A DNA stretch of 59,152 nucleotides from Actinomyces gaoshouyii (GTDB taxonomy: Bacteria > Actinomycetota > Actinomycetes > Actinomycetales > Actinomycetaceae): NCBI RefSeq assembly GCF_002072175.1, contig NZ_MVIV01000011.1:1-59152 (forward strand), given 5' to 3'. Shown here one piece after another: positions 1-9,631 of this stretch; within the stretch, counting starts at the first letter, position 1; each line of letters starts with the position of its first letter. The position numbers were made by a program, and so were the translations under genes. Under the pieces are notes generated by a model, which did no database searches, was not told the DNA's origin, and saw only the letters and a list, made by a program, of their open reading frames with translations.

Positions 1-40
1 CGCGGGCCCGGCGATCCCCCGGGGGATCGCCGGGCCCGCG
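1..40. terminator. Perfect 40-bp palindrome after the FAS I gene
   Basis: Positions 1-20 are the exact reverse complement of 21-40, so the transcript can fold into a 20-bp GC-rich stem with almost no loop. It starts 10 bases past the FAS I stop codon and is the natural 3' end of the fatty-acid operon. The sequence beyond it lies outside the window, so a U-tract cannot be checked. Intrinsic terminators without a clear U-tract are common in high-GC actinobacteria. Confidence 0.6.
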
Positions 41-50
41 CCGAGCGGGG

Positions 51-3000
51 TCACTCCCCCGCGTGGTAGACGCCGTCGGCGCCCAGTCGGGCCTCGGGGT
101 CGAGGAGCATGGCGGCCTCGACCTCATGCGGGTCGCGGTTCTTACCGGCCTCGCCGAGGCGGCGTCCCTGGATCTGCTCGAAGAGCTCGACGCGGCCGAT
201 CATGCCGGCGCGGCGGCGGCGCGTGCCCGCGGCGAGGCGGGCATTGGCCGAGGCGAGCCAGGTGTCAACGGCCTCCTGGCCGCCGGCCTTGCGCAGGGCC
301 GCCTCGAAGGCGCCGGGGTGAACCAGGGCGATGAGGCCCGAGACGTGCCCGAAGCCGAGGGAGGTCAGCAGGCCCGCGCGCACGGGACCGGCGCCGGGCA
401 CGCGGCCCGACTCCCCTCCGCGGCCGGCGAGCCGCATCGGGGTGCGCGGCCACACCCAGAAGGCGTCCTTGGCCAGCGGGGCGTCCACGACGTCGAGGGA
501 GGCGTTGCCGGGCGCGATGCCGGTGGCCAGGATCTCGGTCAGGCCCGCAACCTGGAAGACCGCGGCGCCGCCCTTGGCGTGGCCGGTGATGGTCTTCTGG
601 GAGACCGCCACGAGCGGGTTGCCCTCGGAGCGGCCCAGTGCCCGCGCCAGGCGGGTGTGGAGCTCGGACTCGTTGGGATCGTTGGCGCCCGTGGAGGTGT
701 CGTGCTTGGAGACCAGGGCGATGTCGTCGGCCTCCACGCCGAGCGAGCGCAGCGCGCGCGCCAGGCGCGAATCGGTACCGCCGCGGCCGGCTCCCAGCGC
801 CCCCAGGCCCGGGGCCGGGATGGAGGTGTGGGCGCCGTCGGCGTAGGAGGAGACGAAGCCGACCACGCCGGCCACGGGCAGGCCCAGGCGCGCTGCCACG
901 GAGGCGCGGGCCAGGATGACCGTCCCGCCGCCCTCGGCCTCGACGAAGCCGCCGCGGCGGCGGTCGTTGGCCCGCGAGAAGTGACGGTCGGAGATGCCCT
1001 TGGCGCGCATGGCGGCCGCCTCGGCGGTGGCGCTCATGTTGCCGAAGCCGACGACCGACTCGATCGAGATGTCGTCGATGGCGCCGGCGATGACGACATC
1101 GGCCTTGCCCAGGGCGATCTTGTCCCAGCCCTCCTCGATGGACACGGCCGCGGTGGCGCAGGCGCTCACCGGCTGGACCATGGAACCGTAGCCGCCGATG
1201 TAGGACTGCATGACATGCGCGGCGACGACGTTGGGCAGGGCCTCCTGGAGGATGTCGCTGGGGCGCTCCTCGCCCAGCAGGCGGCCGACGAACATCTTGC
1301 GCATGGACTCCATGCCTCCGAAGCCCGTGCCCTGCGTGGAGGCCACGTCGGAGGGATGGACGGCGGTGAGCAGCTCGGCCGGGGTGAAGCCGGCGGCGAG
1401 GAAGGCCTCGACAGCGGTCACCAGGTTCCAGGAGGCGATGGTGTCCATGCCCTGGACCATGGCCGCCGGGATGCCCCAGCGCTCGGGGTTGAAGTCCACC
1501 GGGAACTGGCCGCCCACGGTGCGCGACAGGGCCGCGCGGCGCGGGACGCGGGCCAGCGACCCGGCCAGGCGGGTGACTGTCCACTCGCCGGTCCCGGCGT
1601 CGGGGGCCACGAGGGTGTGCTCGGGGTCGGAGGCCTCGATGGCGCGGGCCGCGGCCTCGTCGGGCACGCTCAGCGTGATGTCGTGGTCGAGGTAGACGGC
1701 GACCTCCTCGTCGGCGATGGTGGCGATGACGCCGTCGTCGACGAACTCGCGGATGCCGCAGCGGGCCACGACCTCGTCGCGGTAGCGGGTCCAGATGTCC
1801 TCCTCGGGGACGCGCTCGCCGTCAGTGTCGTACCAGCCGGCCTTCGGCGAGTCGTACCAGGTGAGCAGGCCCATGCCCCAGGCGAGCTCGAGGACGCCCG
1901 CGGCGGTGAGCTCAACGTCCTCCCCACCGCTCATGCCCAGCTCCGCCTCGCGGCGGGTGCGCCCCGAGCCCCAGGTGGAGATCTCACCGGTGGAGACGAT
2001 GACGACCATGTCGTCCAGATCGGTCTCCACGTCGCCCCACTGGGGGGCGGTGGGCTGGGTGGGCACCACCGGCGAGGGCAGGGCGCGGATCTCGGCGCGC
2101 TGCTCGGCGGGGGCGGCCTTGGCGGACGCCAGGGAGGCCGCGGACTCGCGCAGGGCGACGAGGTCGATGCCATCGCCCAGTCCCCCGGTCAGGTCGGCCT
2201 CGACGGGGCGCTCGGCGGCGCGGGCACGGGTGGCGCGATCGCACAGGCCCATGAGCTCGGCGGCCATCTCCTCGGTCGACCAGGTGCGCACCCCGGCGGC
2301 CTCAACGGCGGCGACCAGCGGGTCGTTGCCGCCCATGAGGCCGGTCCCGCGGACCCAGCCGATGCGCGGGTGGGCCAGGGTGACCCGCCCGGACCAGGCC
2401 GACTCGGAGGACCAGCGGTTGACGATGGCGTCGAGCGCGGCCTTGACCTCGCCGTAGGCGCCGTCGCCGCCGAAGATGCCGCGGTTCGGGGAGCCGGGCA
2501 GGACGACGTGCAGGCGGTGATCCACATGCGTGTCGGTGCCGATGGCGCTCAGCGCGGCGATGCTCCGCTCGACGCTCCACAGCAGGAGACGGGTCTGGGA
2601 CTCGGCGGCGGGACCTGCGTCGGCGAGGGTCCCCATGACCCGGGGGGCCGCGAAGGGGAACAGGAGGGTCGGGACGAGGGCCTCCTTGACGACGGTGGTC
2701 GTGCCCCCTGCGGTGACGGCCTGCTCGTTGCCGATCCAGTCGGCCAGGGCGTCGACGTCGCGGTAGGAGGCGAGGTTGGCGGGCACGATCCACAGTCGGG
2801 CGCCGGCGGAGGCGTGCTCGCGGTACAGGCGCGTGGCGAAGGCCAGGCGCTCGTGGCTCAGCCGTGAGGAGGTGGCCACGACCGTCGCACCGCCCGCCAG
2901 GAGCTCACCGGTGACGGCGGCGGCGATGGAGCCTGGGGCCACGCCGGTGACCACGGCGACGTCCTCGGCCCAGCGGATGGCCGCGTCACCCCGAGTGGCG

Positions 3001-6000
3001 GTGGTGCGGGCGGCGGACGCCAGGGAGGCGGCCAGGGCAGCGCGCTCCTCGCGGTCGGCGCGCTCGCCGGCGCGCAGGGTCCGCGCCCACCAGTCGGCCT
3101 GATCGGCGACGGCCCGGCCCAGGCCCGTGAAGGCCTCGGGGCGCAGGAGGCGGTGGGCCTCGGCGAGGTCGAGCTCGCCGTTGCCCAGGCGGGCCAGGTC
3201 CTCCCGGGCGCTCGCCCAGCGGTCGTCGATGAGGACGGCGCGGGCGGGTTCGAAGGCCGGGGTGACGGACTTGACCCAGCCGGGGCCGAGCTCGGCATCG
3301 ATCGCCGCGAGGGCGGCGCGGGTGGCGGCGGCCTCGTCGTCGGCGTCCGCGGGGATCGTCACCCTCTCGGACAGCCCCAGGGCGTCGAGGATGGTGCGGG
3401 CGGTGGCGGCCAGCACGCCGGAGGAGCCGGTGACGGTGGCGGCGAAGGCGTCCAGGGCGGCGGAGTCGACCACCGCTCCCCCGGCGCCACCGGCGGTGGA
3501 GGGCTTGGCGACGCTCACCCCGTGGGCGCCGGCGACCGCCAGGACGGCGGAGTCGATGAGGGCGTCGACGGCGCCGGCGCTGGTCAGCGGCGCGGAGGAG
3601 CCGAGGCTGGCCAGGTCGTCGCCGCGCATGGAGGCGCCCTCGCGGGTGCCCAGCATGAGCTCTGCGGTGACGTGGGAGACCCATCCGTCGCCCAGGCCCC
3701 AAGTGCCCTTGACCCGCTCGCCCACGCGCGTGGCGCGCACGCCCGAGGGACCGAGGATGCGGCCCAGGCCCGTGCGGATCGCGTCGGACAGGACCGGCCC
3801 GAAGGCCTTGTAGCCGGGGGCGCCCTTGGCGACCGTGGCGGCCAGAGCCGTCATGTCGGCGTCGGCGGCGCCGTCGATACTGGCGAGCTGGAGCTCCGTT
3901 CCCAGGTCCATGAGGAGCTGGTTGCGACGGGAGGAGACGCCATTGGTGAGGGTCTCGGTGGTGTCCGTGGCGCCGATCTGCTCGGGGCGGATCCGCGAGG
4001 CATGCGCCAGGAGGACCGTCAGAGCGTCGGTGGCGCCGAAGGGCAGATCGTCCACGGGGCCAGTGGCGGCGGGCGCCGCGGCGGCGGACTCGGCGGCCGG
4101 GGCGGGGGCCTCCTCGACCAGGGCCGGAGCGCCCTCGGCCGGCGCCGTCTCGGGAGCCGGGGCGGGGGCCTCCTTGACCGGCTCGGTGAGCTCAACGGCG
4201 GGGTCGGTGTCGGTGGCGAGCACGCGGGCCTCGTCGCGGCGGGCGTTGTGGACGGTCACGTGGCGCCCGGCGTGGGCCGGGAGCTTGAGGGTGTTGCTGG
4301 CCAGGTTCGCCAGGGTCGGGGAGGCCGCCAGGCCCACCTCGACGACGTGCTCGATGCCGAGCCCGCCCTCGGCGGGCGAGCGCAACAGCACGTCCTGCGT
4401 CTCGATCCAGCGCACCGGGGAGGCGAACTGCCAGGCCAGGAGCTCGATGAGCAGGAGGCGGGCGAGCTCGGTGCGGCGCGCCGACCAGCTGTCCCAGTCA
4501 TCCAGGGCGGCACGGACCTGCTCGGAGGGCACGACCTCGAGGATCGAGGCGGCGAACTCGCGGGTCAGCGCGAAGGGGCGCGCCACGAGGTTGGGCACGT
4601 AGCGGTTCTCGAGGCGGTCGACGTCGAGGTCGGCCGGGACGAGCTGCTCGAGGCGGGCGCGGAACTCGGCCACGCCGGGGCGCAGGACCTCGGAGTGGAA
4701 GGGCACGTCGATGCCGGGCACGAGCATGAAGGGGTTCTTGCCGCCGCGGGCCTTGGCCTTGGCGCGCGCGTCTGCGGCCAGTGCGTCCAGGCCCTTGATG
4801 GTCCCGGCGATGGCGTACTGGACACCGGCCAGGTTGTAGTTGACGATCTGCAGGAACTCACCGGTCGCCTCGGAGATGGAGGCGACGTAGGACTCGACGT
4901 CCTCGGCGCGGATGCCGGCCTGGTTGGGGCGCAGGGCCCCCATCCGGTAGTCGGAGGCTCCGGTCTCGTCGCGCGGGACGAGGGAGTGCATCGTGGAGCC
5001 GCGCTGGAAGACGATGGAGATGGTGGTCTCCACCGGCATGACCCGCCCGTAGGAGGACAGGGCCGTGTACTCGCCCAGGGAGTGCCCGGCGAAGGCGGCG
5101 CCCTCGACGAGCGCCCCGGCCTCGGCCAGGCGCGCCGTGGAGGCCATGGCGACGGTGGCGAGGGCGACCTGCGTGAACTGGGTGAGGTTGAGCAGGCCCT
5201 CGGGGTGGCGGTAGGTGACGCCCCGGGCGGTCATCTCGGTGGGGTTGTCGCGCACAAGGGCGATGACGGAGAAGCCGAGCTCGGCGCGGGTGTGGGCGTC
5301 GGCCCGCTCCCAGACCTCGCGGGCGGCCTTGGACGAGGCGCGCTCGTCCAGTCCCATGCCGGCGCTCTGGATGCCCTGGCCGGGGTAGATGTAGGCGGTG
5401 GGCTCGGGCAGGGTGACGGCGGTGCCGCGCGAGACGACCTCGCCGTTGACGCGGCACACGGCCTCCAGGATGTAGCCGCCGCCGCGCACGAGTCCGGTGC
5501 GCTCGACACTGATCTCGACGGCGTCGTTCAGCTCGACGGGGCCGGTCATGACGTAGGTCCAACCGGCGAGCTCGTGGTGGGTGCCGTCGGCCGCGGCCGC
5601 GGCGGCGACCTGCTGGGCGGTGGCGGACAACCACATGCCGTGCACGAGCGGGGCGTCCATGCCGGCGACCTTCGCGGCGTGGTAGCTGGTGTGGATGGGG
5701 TTGAAGTCACCGGTGACACGCGCGAAGGCCGTCATATCGGCGGGCGCGGTGACGGTGGCGCGGCGCAGGAGACGACGGGCGGCCGGCGCGGTCTCGCGGC
5801 CGGTCCCGCCGGCGGGTTCGGGGGCCGAGGGGACGGCGGTCCCGGAGGCGCGGCCGCGGATGGCGAAGCGCTCGCGCAGCAGGGCGATGAGCTCGCCGTC
5901 GTGATCGCCGCCGGAGCAATCGGTCATCTGCAGGCGCACGTCGACGACGCGGCCGGCGCTTGACTCCTCCAGGGCGGCGACCCAGCCGTCGACCTGCACG

Positions 6001-9000
6001 TGGGCGCCGGCGCCCGCCCAGGCCTCGAGCTCGTCGAGGGGGCGGCGCAGGTCGATCGTGTGATCGAGGTGGACGGCGCCGAGAAGTCCCTCGATGAGCG
6101 GCATGCCGTCCTCGACGACGCTGCCCAGGGCCGCGTAGACCACGGGCCAGGCCGGGCCGAGAAGGGCATCGGGCACCAGCGGCGCGGCGGACAGGTCCGT
6201 GGGCAGCGCGTCGGCGGTCACGGCGGCGTGGTCGTGGCCGAGGGTGTCTGCCAGCGTGAACTGGGCGTGGACGGTGCCGAAGGGCTGGGAGACCGGGCGG
6301 CCCAGGGCGTCGGTCGCGCCGTCGGCGGCGGGGCGCACCTGGGGGAGCCGCTCGACGAAGTCGCCGGTGATGGAGGTGGCGCCCACGCCGGCGGTGACCC
6401 GCAGGAGGTCGTTCATGGTCTCGCTGATGCGGCCGGGATCCACCAGGGGGACGGCGCCATCGGCGGCGCGGGCCAGGCGCAGGGGGATGACGAGGCGGCG
6501 CACGGCATGGATGGCGTCCCCGCCAGGGGTGGAGTCCCAGTGCGTGTCGAGGCGGATGTCGAGGTCGTAGGCATCGGCCGCGACATCGGGGCGGGCGGTG
6601 ACGACGTATGCCTCGTCGGGCAGGACCCGGGCGGGGTTGATGGACAGGTGCCCATTCCACAGCACGTGCGGGGAGGTGCGCACGAGGGCGAGGGCGTCGG
6701 CCACGGGGACGGAATCGGGCCCCCAAGCGACGCCGATGCGGCCCGCCGCATCGCCCGGCTGGGCGCCGGCGGCCATCAGGGCCTCGACGGCGGCGGTCTC
6801 GAAGCGGCCGAGCAGCTCGCCGACCGGCTCGTTGATGGTGGTGATGCCGGCCACCGCCACGGGGCCTGGGATGATGCGGACCTGGTCGGCGGTGTATCGC
6901 GGGTCCTGGGACTGCCACAGGGAGTCAGTGCCCCACCAGCGCAGGATGTCGGCGTCGACGACGGGCACGAAGGGCACCGGCTTGGGGTGCTTGCGGCACA
7001 GGTCGACGAACCAGGCGGCGTCGATGGGCTCGACACGGGTGGTCGCGGCGCTCGGGTAGGCGCGGCGGAGAGCGGACAGGGCCGCATCGGAGTCGATGAC
7101 GTCCTCGTAGTCGGCGAAGAGCGTGGCGATGGAGCCGCGGTCCGCGGGCGACAGGCGGGCCTCGACGCGGTGCAGGAGGTCGAGGAAGCGGTCGTACCAG
7201 CCCTCGTCGGCCCAATCGGCCTCGACGGCGGCGCGCCCATCATGAGGCGCGACGCACAGCTCGGCGTAGCGGGTGGCCCACTCCAGGTAGGTCATGGTCT
7301 CGACGTCGCCGAAGTAGGGCTTGGCGGTGCGCGAGAGGGCCTCGATCATCTCCTCACGGCGCTCGGCCATGGCCGCCTCGTCGCCGGCGAGCTCCTGGAT
7401 GAGCCGGGAGGCGCGGGCCGAGGAGTTGTCGATCTCGTAGAGGTCGGCGCGCAGGTGGGACAGGCCCGAGGTCATGCCGCCGATGGAAGCGCCGGAGGCG
7501 ACCCATCCGCCCTCGTTCGCCGGGTCGATGCCGGGGGTGTCGACGAGCAACTGCTTGACGTCGTCGTTGGTCCTGGCCTCCAGGCAGGTCATGGCGGCGG
7601 TACCGACCATGACGCCGTCGACGGGGGCCGCGGCGGTGCCGTAGGCCAGGGCCCAGCGGCCGGTGAGGTAGTCGGCGGCGCGCTCGGGGGTTCCGATGCC
7701 CCCGCCGACGCACAGGACGACGTTGTCGACAGCGCGGATGGCGTCGTAGGTGGCCAGGAGCATGGTGTCCAGGTCCTCCCACGAGTGGTGGCCGCCGGCG
7801 TGGCCGTCCTCGATCTGCATGATGACGGGGGTGTCCTCGTTGGCGCGGGCGATGGCCAGAACCTGGCGGATCTGGTCGACGGTGCCGGGCTTGAAGGCGA
7901 TGTAGGGGAAGCCCTCGGCATGGAAGCGCTTGAGCAGGGCCGTGGCCTCCTCCAGCTCGGGAATGCCCGCCGAGATCGTGATGCCGTCGACGGGGGCGCC
8001 GCCGAGGCGGGCCTTGGACAGGAGCCTCTGGGCGCCCAGATGGAGGTTCCACAGGTAGCGGTCCATGAACATGGCGTTGAACGCGGCGGTTCGGCCGGGG
8101 TCGAGGAGCCTGGTGAGCTCGGCGATGTTCTCGGTCAGGACCGGGCCAGTGGTCTGCCCGCCGCCGGCGAGCTCGGCCCAGTAGCCGGCGTTGGCGGCGG
8201 CTGCGACGATGGCCGGGTCGACGGTGGTGGGGGTCATGCCGGCGAGCATGACGGCGCTGCGGCCGGTCAGGCGGGTGAAGGCGGTGTCGACGGTCAGGCG
8301 CCCATCGGGCAGGCGGGTCAGGCGCGGGGAGAAGCGGGAGCGGTCGACGGTGCGGGTGGGTTCGGCGCCCTCGCGGTCGAGCTCATCGAGGGCGGAGGCG
8401 GTGCCCGCGGCCACGATGGTGGAGCCGGTGCCGGCGAGGACGGCCTCGGTGAGGCGGGAGAGCACGGTGCCGGGGCCGAGGTCCACGACGGTGCGCGCCG
8501 GGGCGCCCCCGGTGCTGGCGGCCTCCAGGGCGCCGGTGACGATGGCGGGCCAATCGACGACGTCGATGAGGACGGCCCCGGCGAGCCGGCGGGCCGCGGT
8601 CCGGTCGAGGCCGCAGCGGCCCGCCCACTGGACGACATCCTCGACGGCGGGGGCCAGCAGCGGGGTGTGGAAGGGCACGGAGGTGGCCAGGAACTCGGTG
8701 ACGGGGGCGAGGACGGCGCCGCCGAGGCGGCGCTCCTTGCGGGCCTTGGCGCTGCGGGCGGCGGCCGCTTCGAGGGCCGTGACGACCTGCTCGAGGTCGG
8801 CGGGGCGCCCGGAGAGGATATGGGCCTGGCGGCCGTTGATGACGCCGACCGAAATGCCCGCGGCGGCGGGGACGCGCGCGAGCACGGCGTCGAGGACCTT
8901 GCGGGTCACGCCGCGCACGGAGAGCATGGGGGTGGACTCGCCCACAGTCCCCAGGTCGAGGCGGCGGGTGGTGCGGGCGGCGGCGGCGCCGATGAGCCGG

Positions 9001-9515
9001 GCGATGGCATGGATCTCAACGGCGCGCTCCTCGCGCTGGTCAGCGGGGCCCTGAAGGGCGTCAAGCAGGGCGACGCCGAGGACTCCCTGGGAGTGCCCGA
9101 TGACGCCTGCGGGGCGCGCGGCGGTCTCGCCGAGGGCGTCGAGCCCGCACGAGCGCATGGTGTCCAGGGCGGCGTGCTGAGCCAGGAGGATGCCGGGGAC
9201 GGAGACGTCCGCGGTGTCCGCGGCGGCGGCGCCCCTGCCGGAGGGGGCGGGGGTGACGGGCGCGGCGACGTCGTCGAGGAGGCGGGCCCCGCGCGGGGAG
9301 ATGGTGAGCAGCTCGGTGGCCACCGGCGCGAGGCGCTGGGCGACAGCGGCGTCGATGGAGGCCAGGCGGGCCGAGAGCTCGCGGTCCAGCCCGGCGAGCT
9401 CGTTCAGGACGGCGCGCCAGGGGGTGGCCTGGCCGCCGAAGGCCAGGACGTAGGGTTCGCCGGCGCTCAGGCGGGCGGCGGTGGTGCGGGCGATCGGGGT
9501 GGTGGAGTGGCTCAT
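51..9515 (-). CDS. fas: Type I multifunctional fatty acid synthase
   Basis: This 3154-residue single-chain FAS I makes long-chain acyl-CoA from acetyl-CoA, malonyl-CoA and NAD(P)H in the cytosol. Landmarks come in the bacterial FAS I order. The acyltransferase has GHSQG near residue 142. The enoyl reductase begins at LAGMTPTT (about 425) and has GGGIGTPERA near 605. The MaoC-type dehydratase has GDFNPIH near 1272. The malonyl/palmitoyl transferase has GHSLGEY near 1477. A Pro/Ala linker leads to the carrier region with GVSSRRNQ near 1860. The ketoreductase has VVTGVAPGS near 2190. The ketosynthase has VSACATA near 2787 and TGHAKGG near 2978. The start at 9515 is chosen because an AGGA-type ribosome site lies just upstream. 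An in-frame ATG at 9635 overlaps the accD stop by four bases and would add 40 residues, but has no visible ribosome site. It is the last gene of the carboxylase-FAS operon. Confidence 0.96.
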   Translation of the reverse strand: MSHSTTPIARTTAARLSAGEPYVLAFGGQATPWRAVLNELAGLDRELSARLASIDAAVAQRLAPVATELLTISPRGARLLDDVAAPVTPAPSGRGAAAADTADVSVPGILLAQHAALDTMRSCGLDALGETAARPAGVIGHSQGVLGVALLDALQGPADQREERAVEIHAIARLIGAAAARTTRRLDLGTVGESTPMLSVRGVTRKVLDAVLARVPAAAGISVGVINGRQAHILSGRPADLEQVVTALEAAAARSAKARKERRLGGAVLAPVTEFLATSVPFHTPLLAPAVEDVVQWAGRCGLDRTAARRLAGAVLIDVVDWPAIVTGALEAASTGGAPARTVVDLGPGTVLSRLTEAVLAGTGSTIVAAGTASALDELDREGAEPTRTVDRSRFSPRLTRLPDGRLTVDTAFTRLTGRSAVMLAGMTPTTVDPAIVAAAANAGYWAELAGGGQTTGPVLTENIAELTRLLDPGRTAAFNAMFMDRYLWNLHLGAQRLLSKARLGGAPVDGITISAGIPELEEATALLKRFHAEGFPYIAFKPGTVDQIRQVLAIARANEDTPVIMQIEDGHAGGHHSWEDLDTMLLATYDAIRAVDNVVLCVGGGIGTPERAADYLTGRWALAYGTAAAPVDGVMVGTAAMTCLEARTNDDVKQLLVDTPGIDPANEGGWVASGASIGGMTSGLSHLRADLYEIDNSSARASRLIQELAGDEAAMAERREEMIEALSRTAKPYFGDVETMTYLEWATRYAELCVAPHDGRAAVEADWADEGWYDRFLDLLHRVEARLSPADRGSIATLFADYEDVIDSDAALSALRRAYPSAATTRVEPIDAAWFVDLCRKHPKPVPFVPVVDADILRWWGTDSLWQSQDPRYTADQVRIIPGPVAVAGITTINEPVGELLGRFETAAVEALMAAGAQPGDAAGRIGVAWGPDSVPVADALALVRTSPHVLWNGHLSINPARVLPDEAYVVTARPDVAADAYDLDIRLDTHWDSTPGGDAIHAVRRLVIPLRLARAADGAVPLVDPGRISETMNDLLRVTAGVGATSITGDFVERLPQVRPAADGATDALGRPVSQPFGTVHAQFTLADTLGHDHAAVTADALPTDLSAAPLVPDALLGPAWPVVYAALGSVVEDGMPLIEGLLGAVHLDHTIDLRRPLDELEAWAGAGAHVQVDGWVAALEESSAGRVVDVRLQMTDCSGGDHDGELIALLRERFAIRGRASGTAVPSAPEPAGGTGRETAPAARRLLRRATVTAPADMTAFARVTGDFNPIHTSYHAAKVAGMDAPLVHGMWLSATAQQVAAAAAADGTHHELAGWTYVMTGPVELNDAVEISVERTGLVRGGGYILEAVCRVNGEVVSRGTAVTLPEPTAYIYPGQGIQSAGMGLDERASSKAAREVWERADAHTRAELGFSVIALVRDNPTEMTARGVTYRHPEGLLNLTQFTQVALATVAMASTARLAEAGALVEGAAFAGHSLGEYTALSSYGRVMPVETTISIVFQRGSTMHSLVPRDETGASDYRMGALRPNQAGIRAEDVESYVASISEATGEFLQIVNYNLAGVQYAIAGTIKGLDALAADARAKAKARGGKNPFMLVPGIDVPFHSEVLRPGVAEFRARLEQLVPADLDVDRLENRYVPNLVARPFALTREFAASILEVVPSEQVRAALDDWDSWSARRTELARLLLIELLAWQFASPVRWIETQDVLLRSPAEGGLGIEHVVEVGLAASPTLANLASNTLKLPAHAGRHVTVHNARRDEARVLATDTDPAVELTEPVKEAPAPAPETAPAEGAPALVEEAPAPAAESAAAAPAATGPVDDLPFGATDALTVLLAHASRIRPEQIGATDTTETLTNGVSSRRNQLLMDLGTELQLASIDGAADADMTALAATVAKGAPGYKAFGPVLSDAIRTGLGRILGPSGVRATRVGERVKGTWGLGDGWVSHVTAELMLGTREGASMRGDDLASLGSSAPLTSAGAVDALIDSAVLAVAGAHGVSVAKPSTAGGAGGAVVDSAALDAFAATVTGSSGVLAATARTILDALGLSERVTIPADADDEAAATRAALAAIDAELGPGWVKSVTPAFEPARAVLIDDRWASAREDLARLGNGELDLAEAHRLLRPEAFTGLGRAVADQADWWARTLRAGERADREERAALAASLASAARTTATRGDAAIRWAEDVAVVTGVAPGSIAAAVTGELLAGGATVVATSSRLSHERLAFATRLYREHASAGARLWIVPANLASYRDVDALADWIGNEQAVTAGGTTTVVKEALVPTLLFPFAAPRVMGTLADAGPAAESQTRLLLWSVERSIAALSAIGTDTHVDHRLHVVLPGSPNRGIFGGDGAYGEVKAALDAIVNRWSSESAWSGRVTLAHPRIGWVRGTGLMGGNDPLVAAVEAAGVRTWSTEEMAAELMGLCDRATRARAAERPVEADLTGGLGDGIDLVALRESAASLASAKAAPAEQRAEIRALPSPVVPTQPTAPQWGDVETDLDDMVVIVSTGEISTWGSGRTRREAELGMSGGEDVELTAAGVLELAWGMGLLTWYDSPKAGWYDTDGERVPEEDIWTRYRDEVVARCGIREFVDDGVIATIADEEVAVYLDHDITLSVPDEAAARAIEASDPEHTLVAPDAGTGEWTVTRLAGSLARVPRRAALSRTVGGQFPVDFNPERWGIPAAMVQGMDTIASWNLVTAVEAFLAAGFTPAELLTAVHPSDVASTQGTGFGGMESMRKMFVGRLLGEERPSDILQEALPNVVAAHVMQSYIGGYGSMVQPVSACATAAVSIEEGWDKIALGKADVVIAGAIDDISIESVVGFGNMSATAEAAAMRAKGISDRHFSRANDRRRGGFVEAEGGGTVILARASVAARLGLPVAGVVGFVSSYADGAHTSIPAPGLGALGAGRGGTDSRLARALRSLGVEADDIALVSKHDTSTGANDPNESELHTRLARALGRSEGNPLVAVSQKTITGHAKGGAAVFQVAGLTEILATGIAPGNASLDVVDAPLAKDAFWVWPRTPMRLAGRGGESGRVPGAGPVRAGLLTSLGFGHVSGLIALVHPGAFEAALRKAGGQEAVDTWLASANARLAAGTRRRRAGMIGRVELFEQIQGRRLGEAGKNRDPHEVEAAMLLDPEARLGADGVYHAGE

Positions 9516-9631
9516 ATCTTCCTCGTAGTGGCGGCAATGGGTGGTCGTGCTGGTCTGAGCGGCGCGCTGCGCGAGCGGCCGCGCGGGGCGGCCGGAGCCG
9601 CTGGCTGGCGCCGCGCCCTGGTTCGGGAGCG

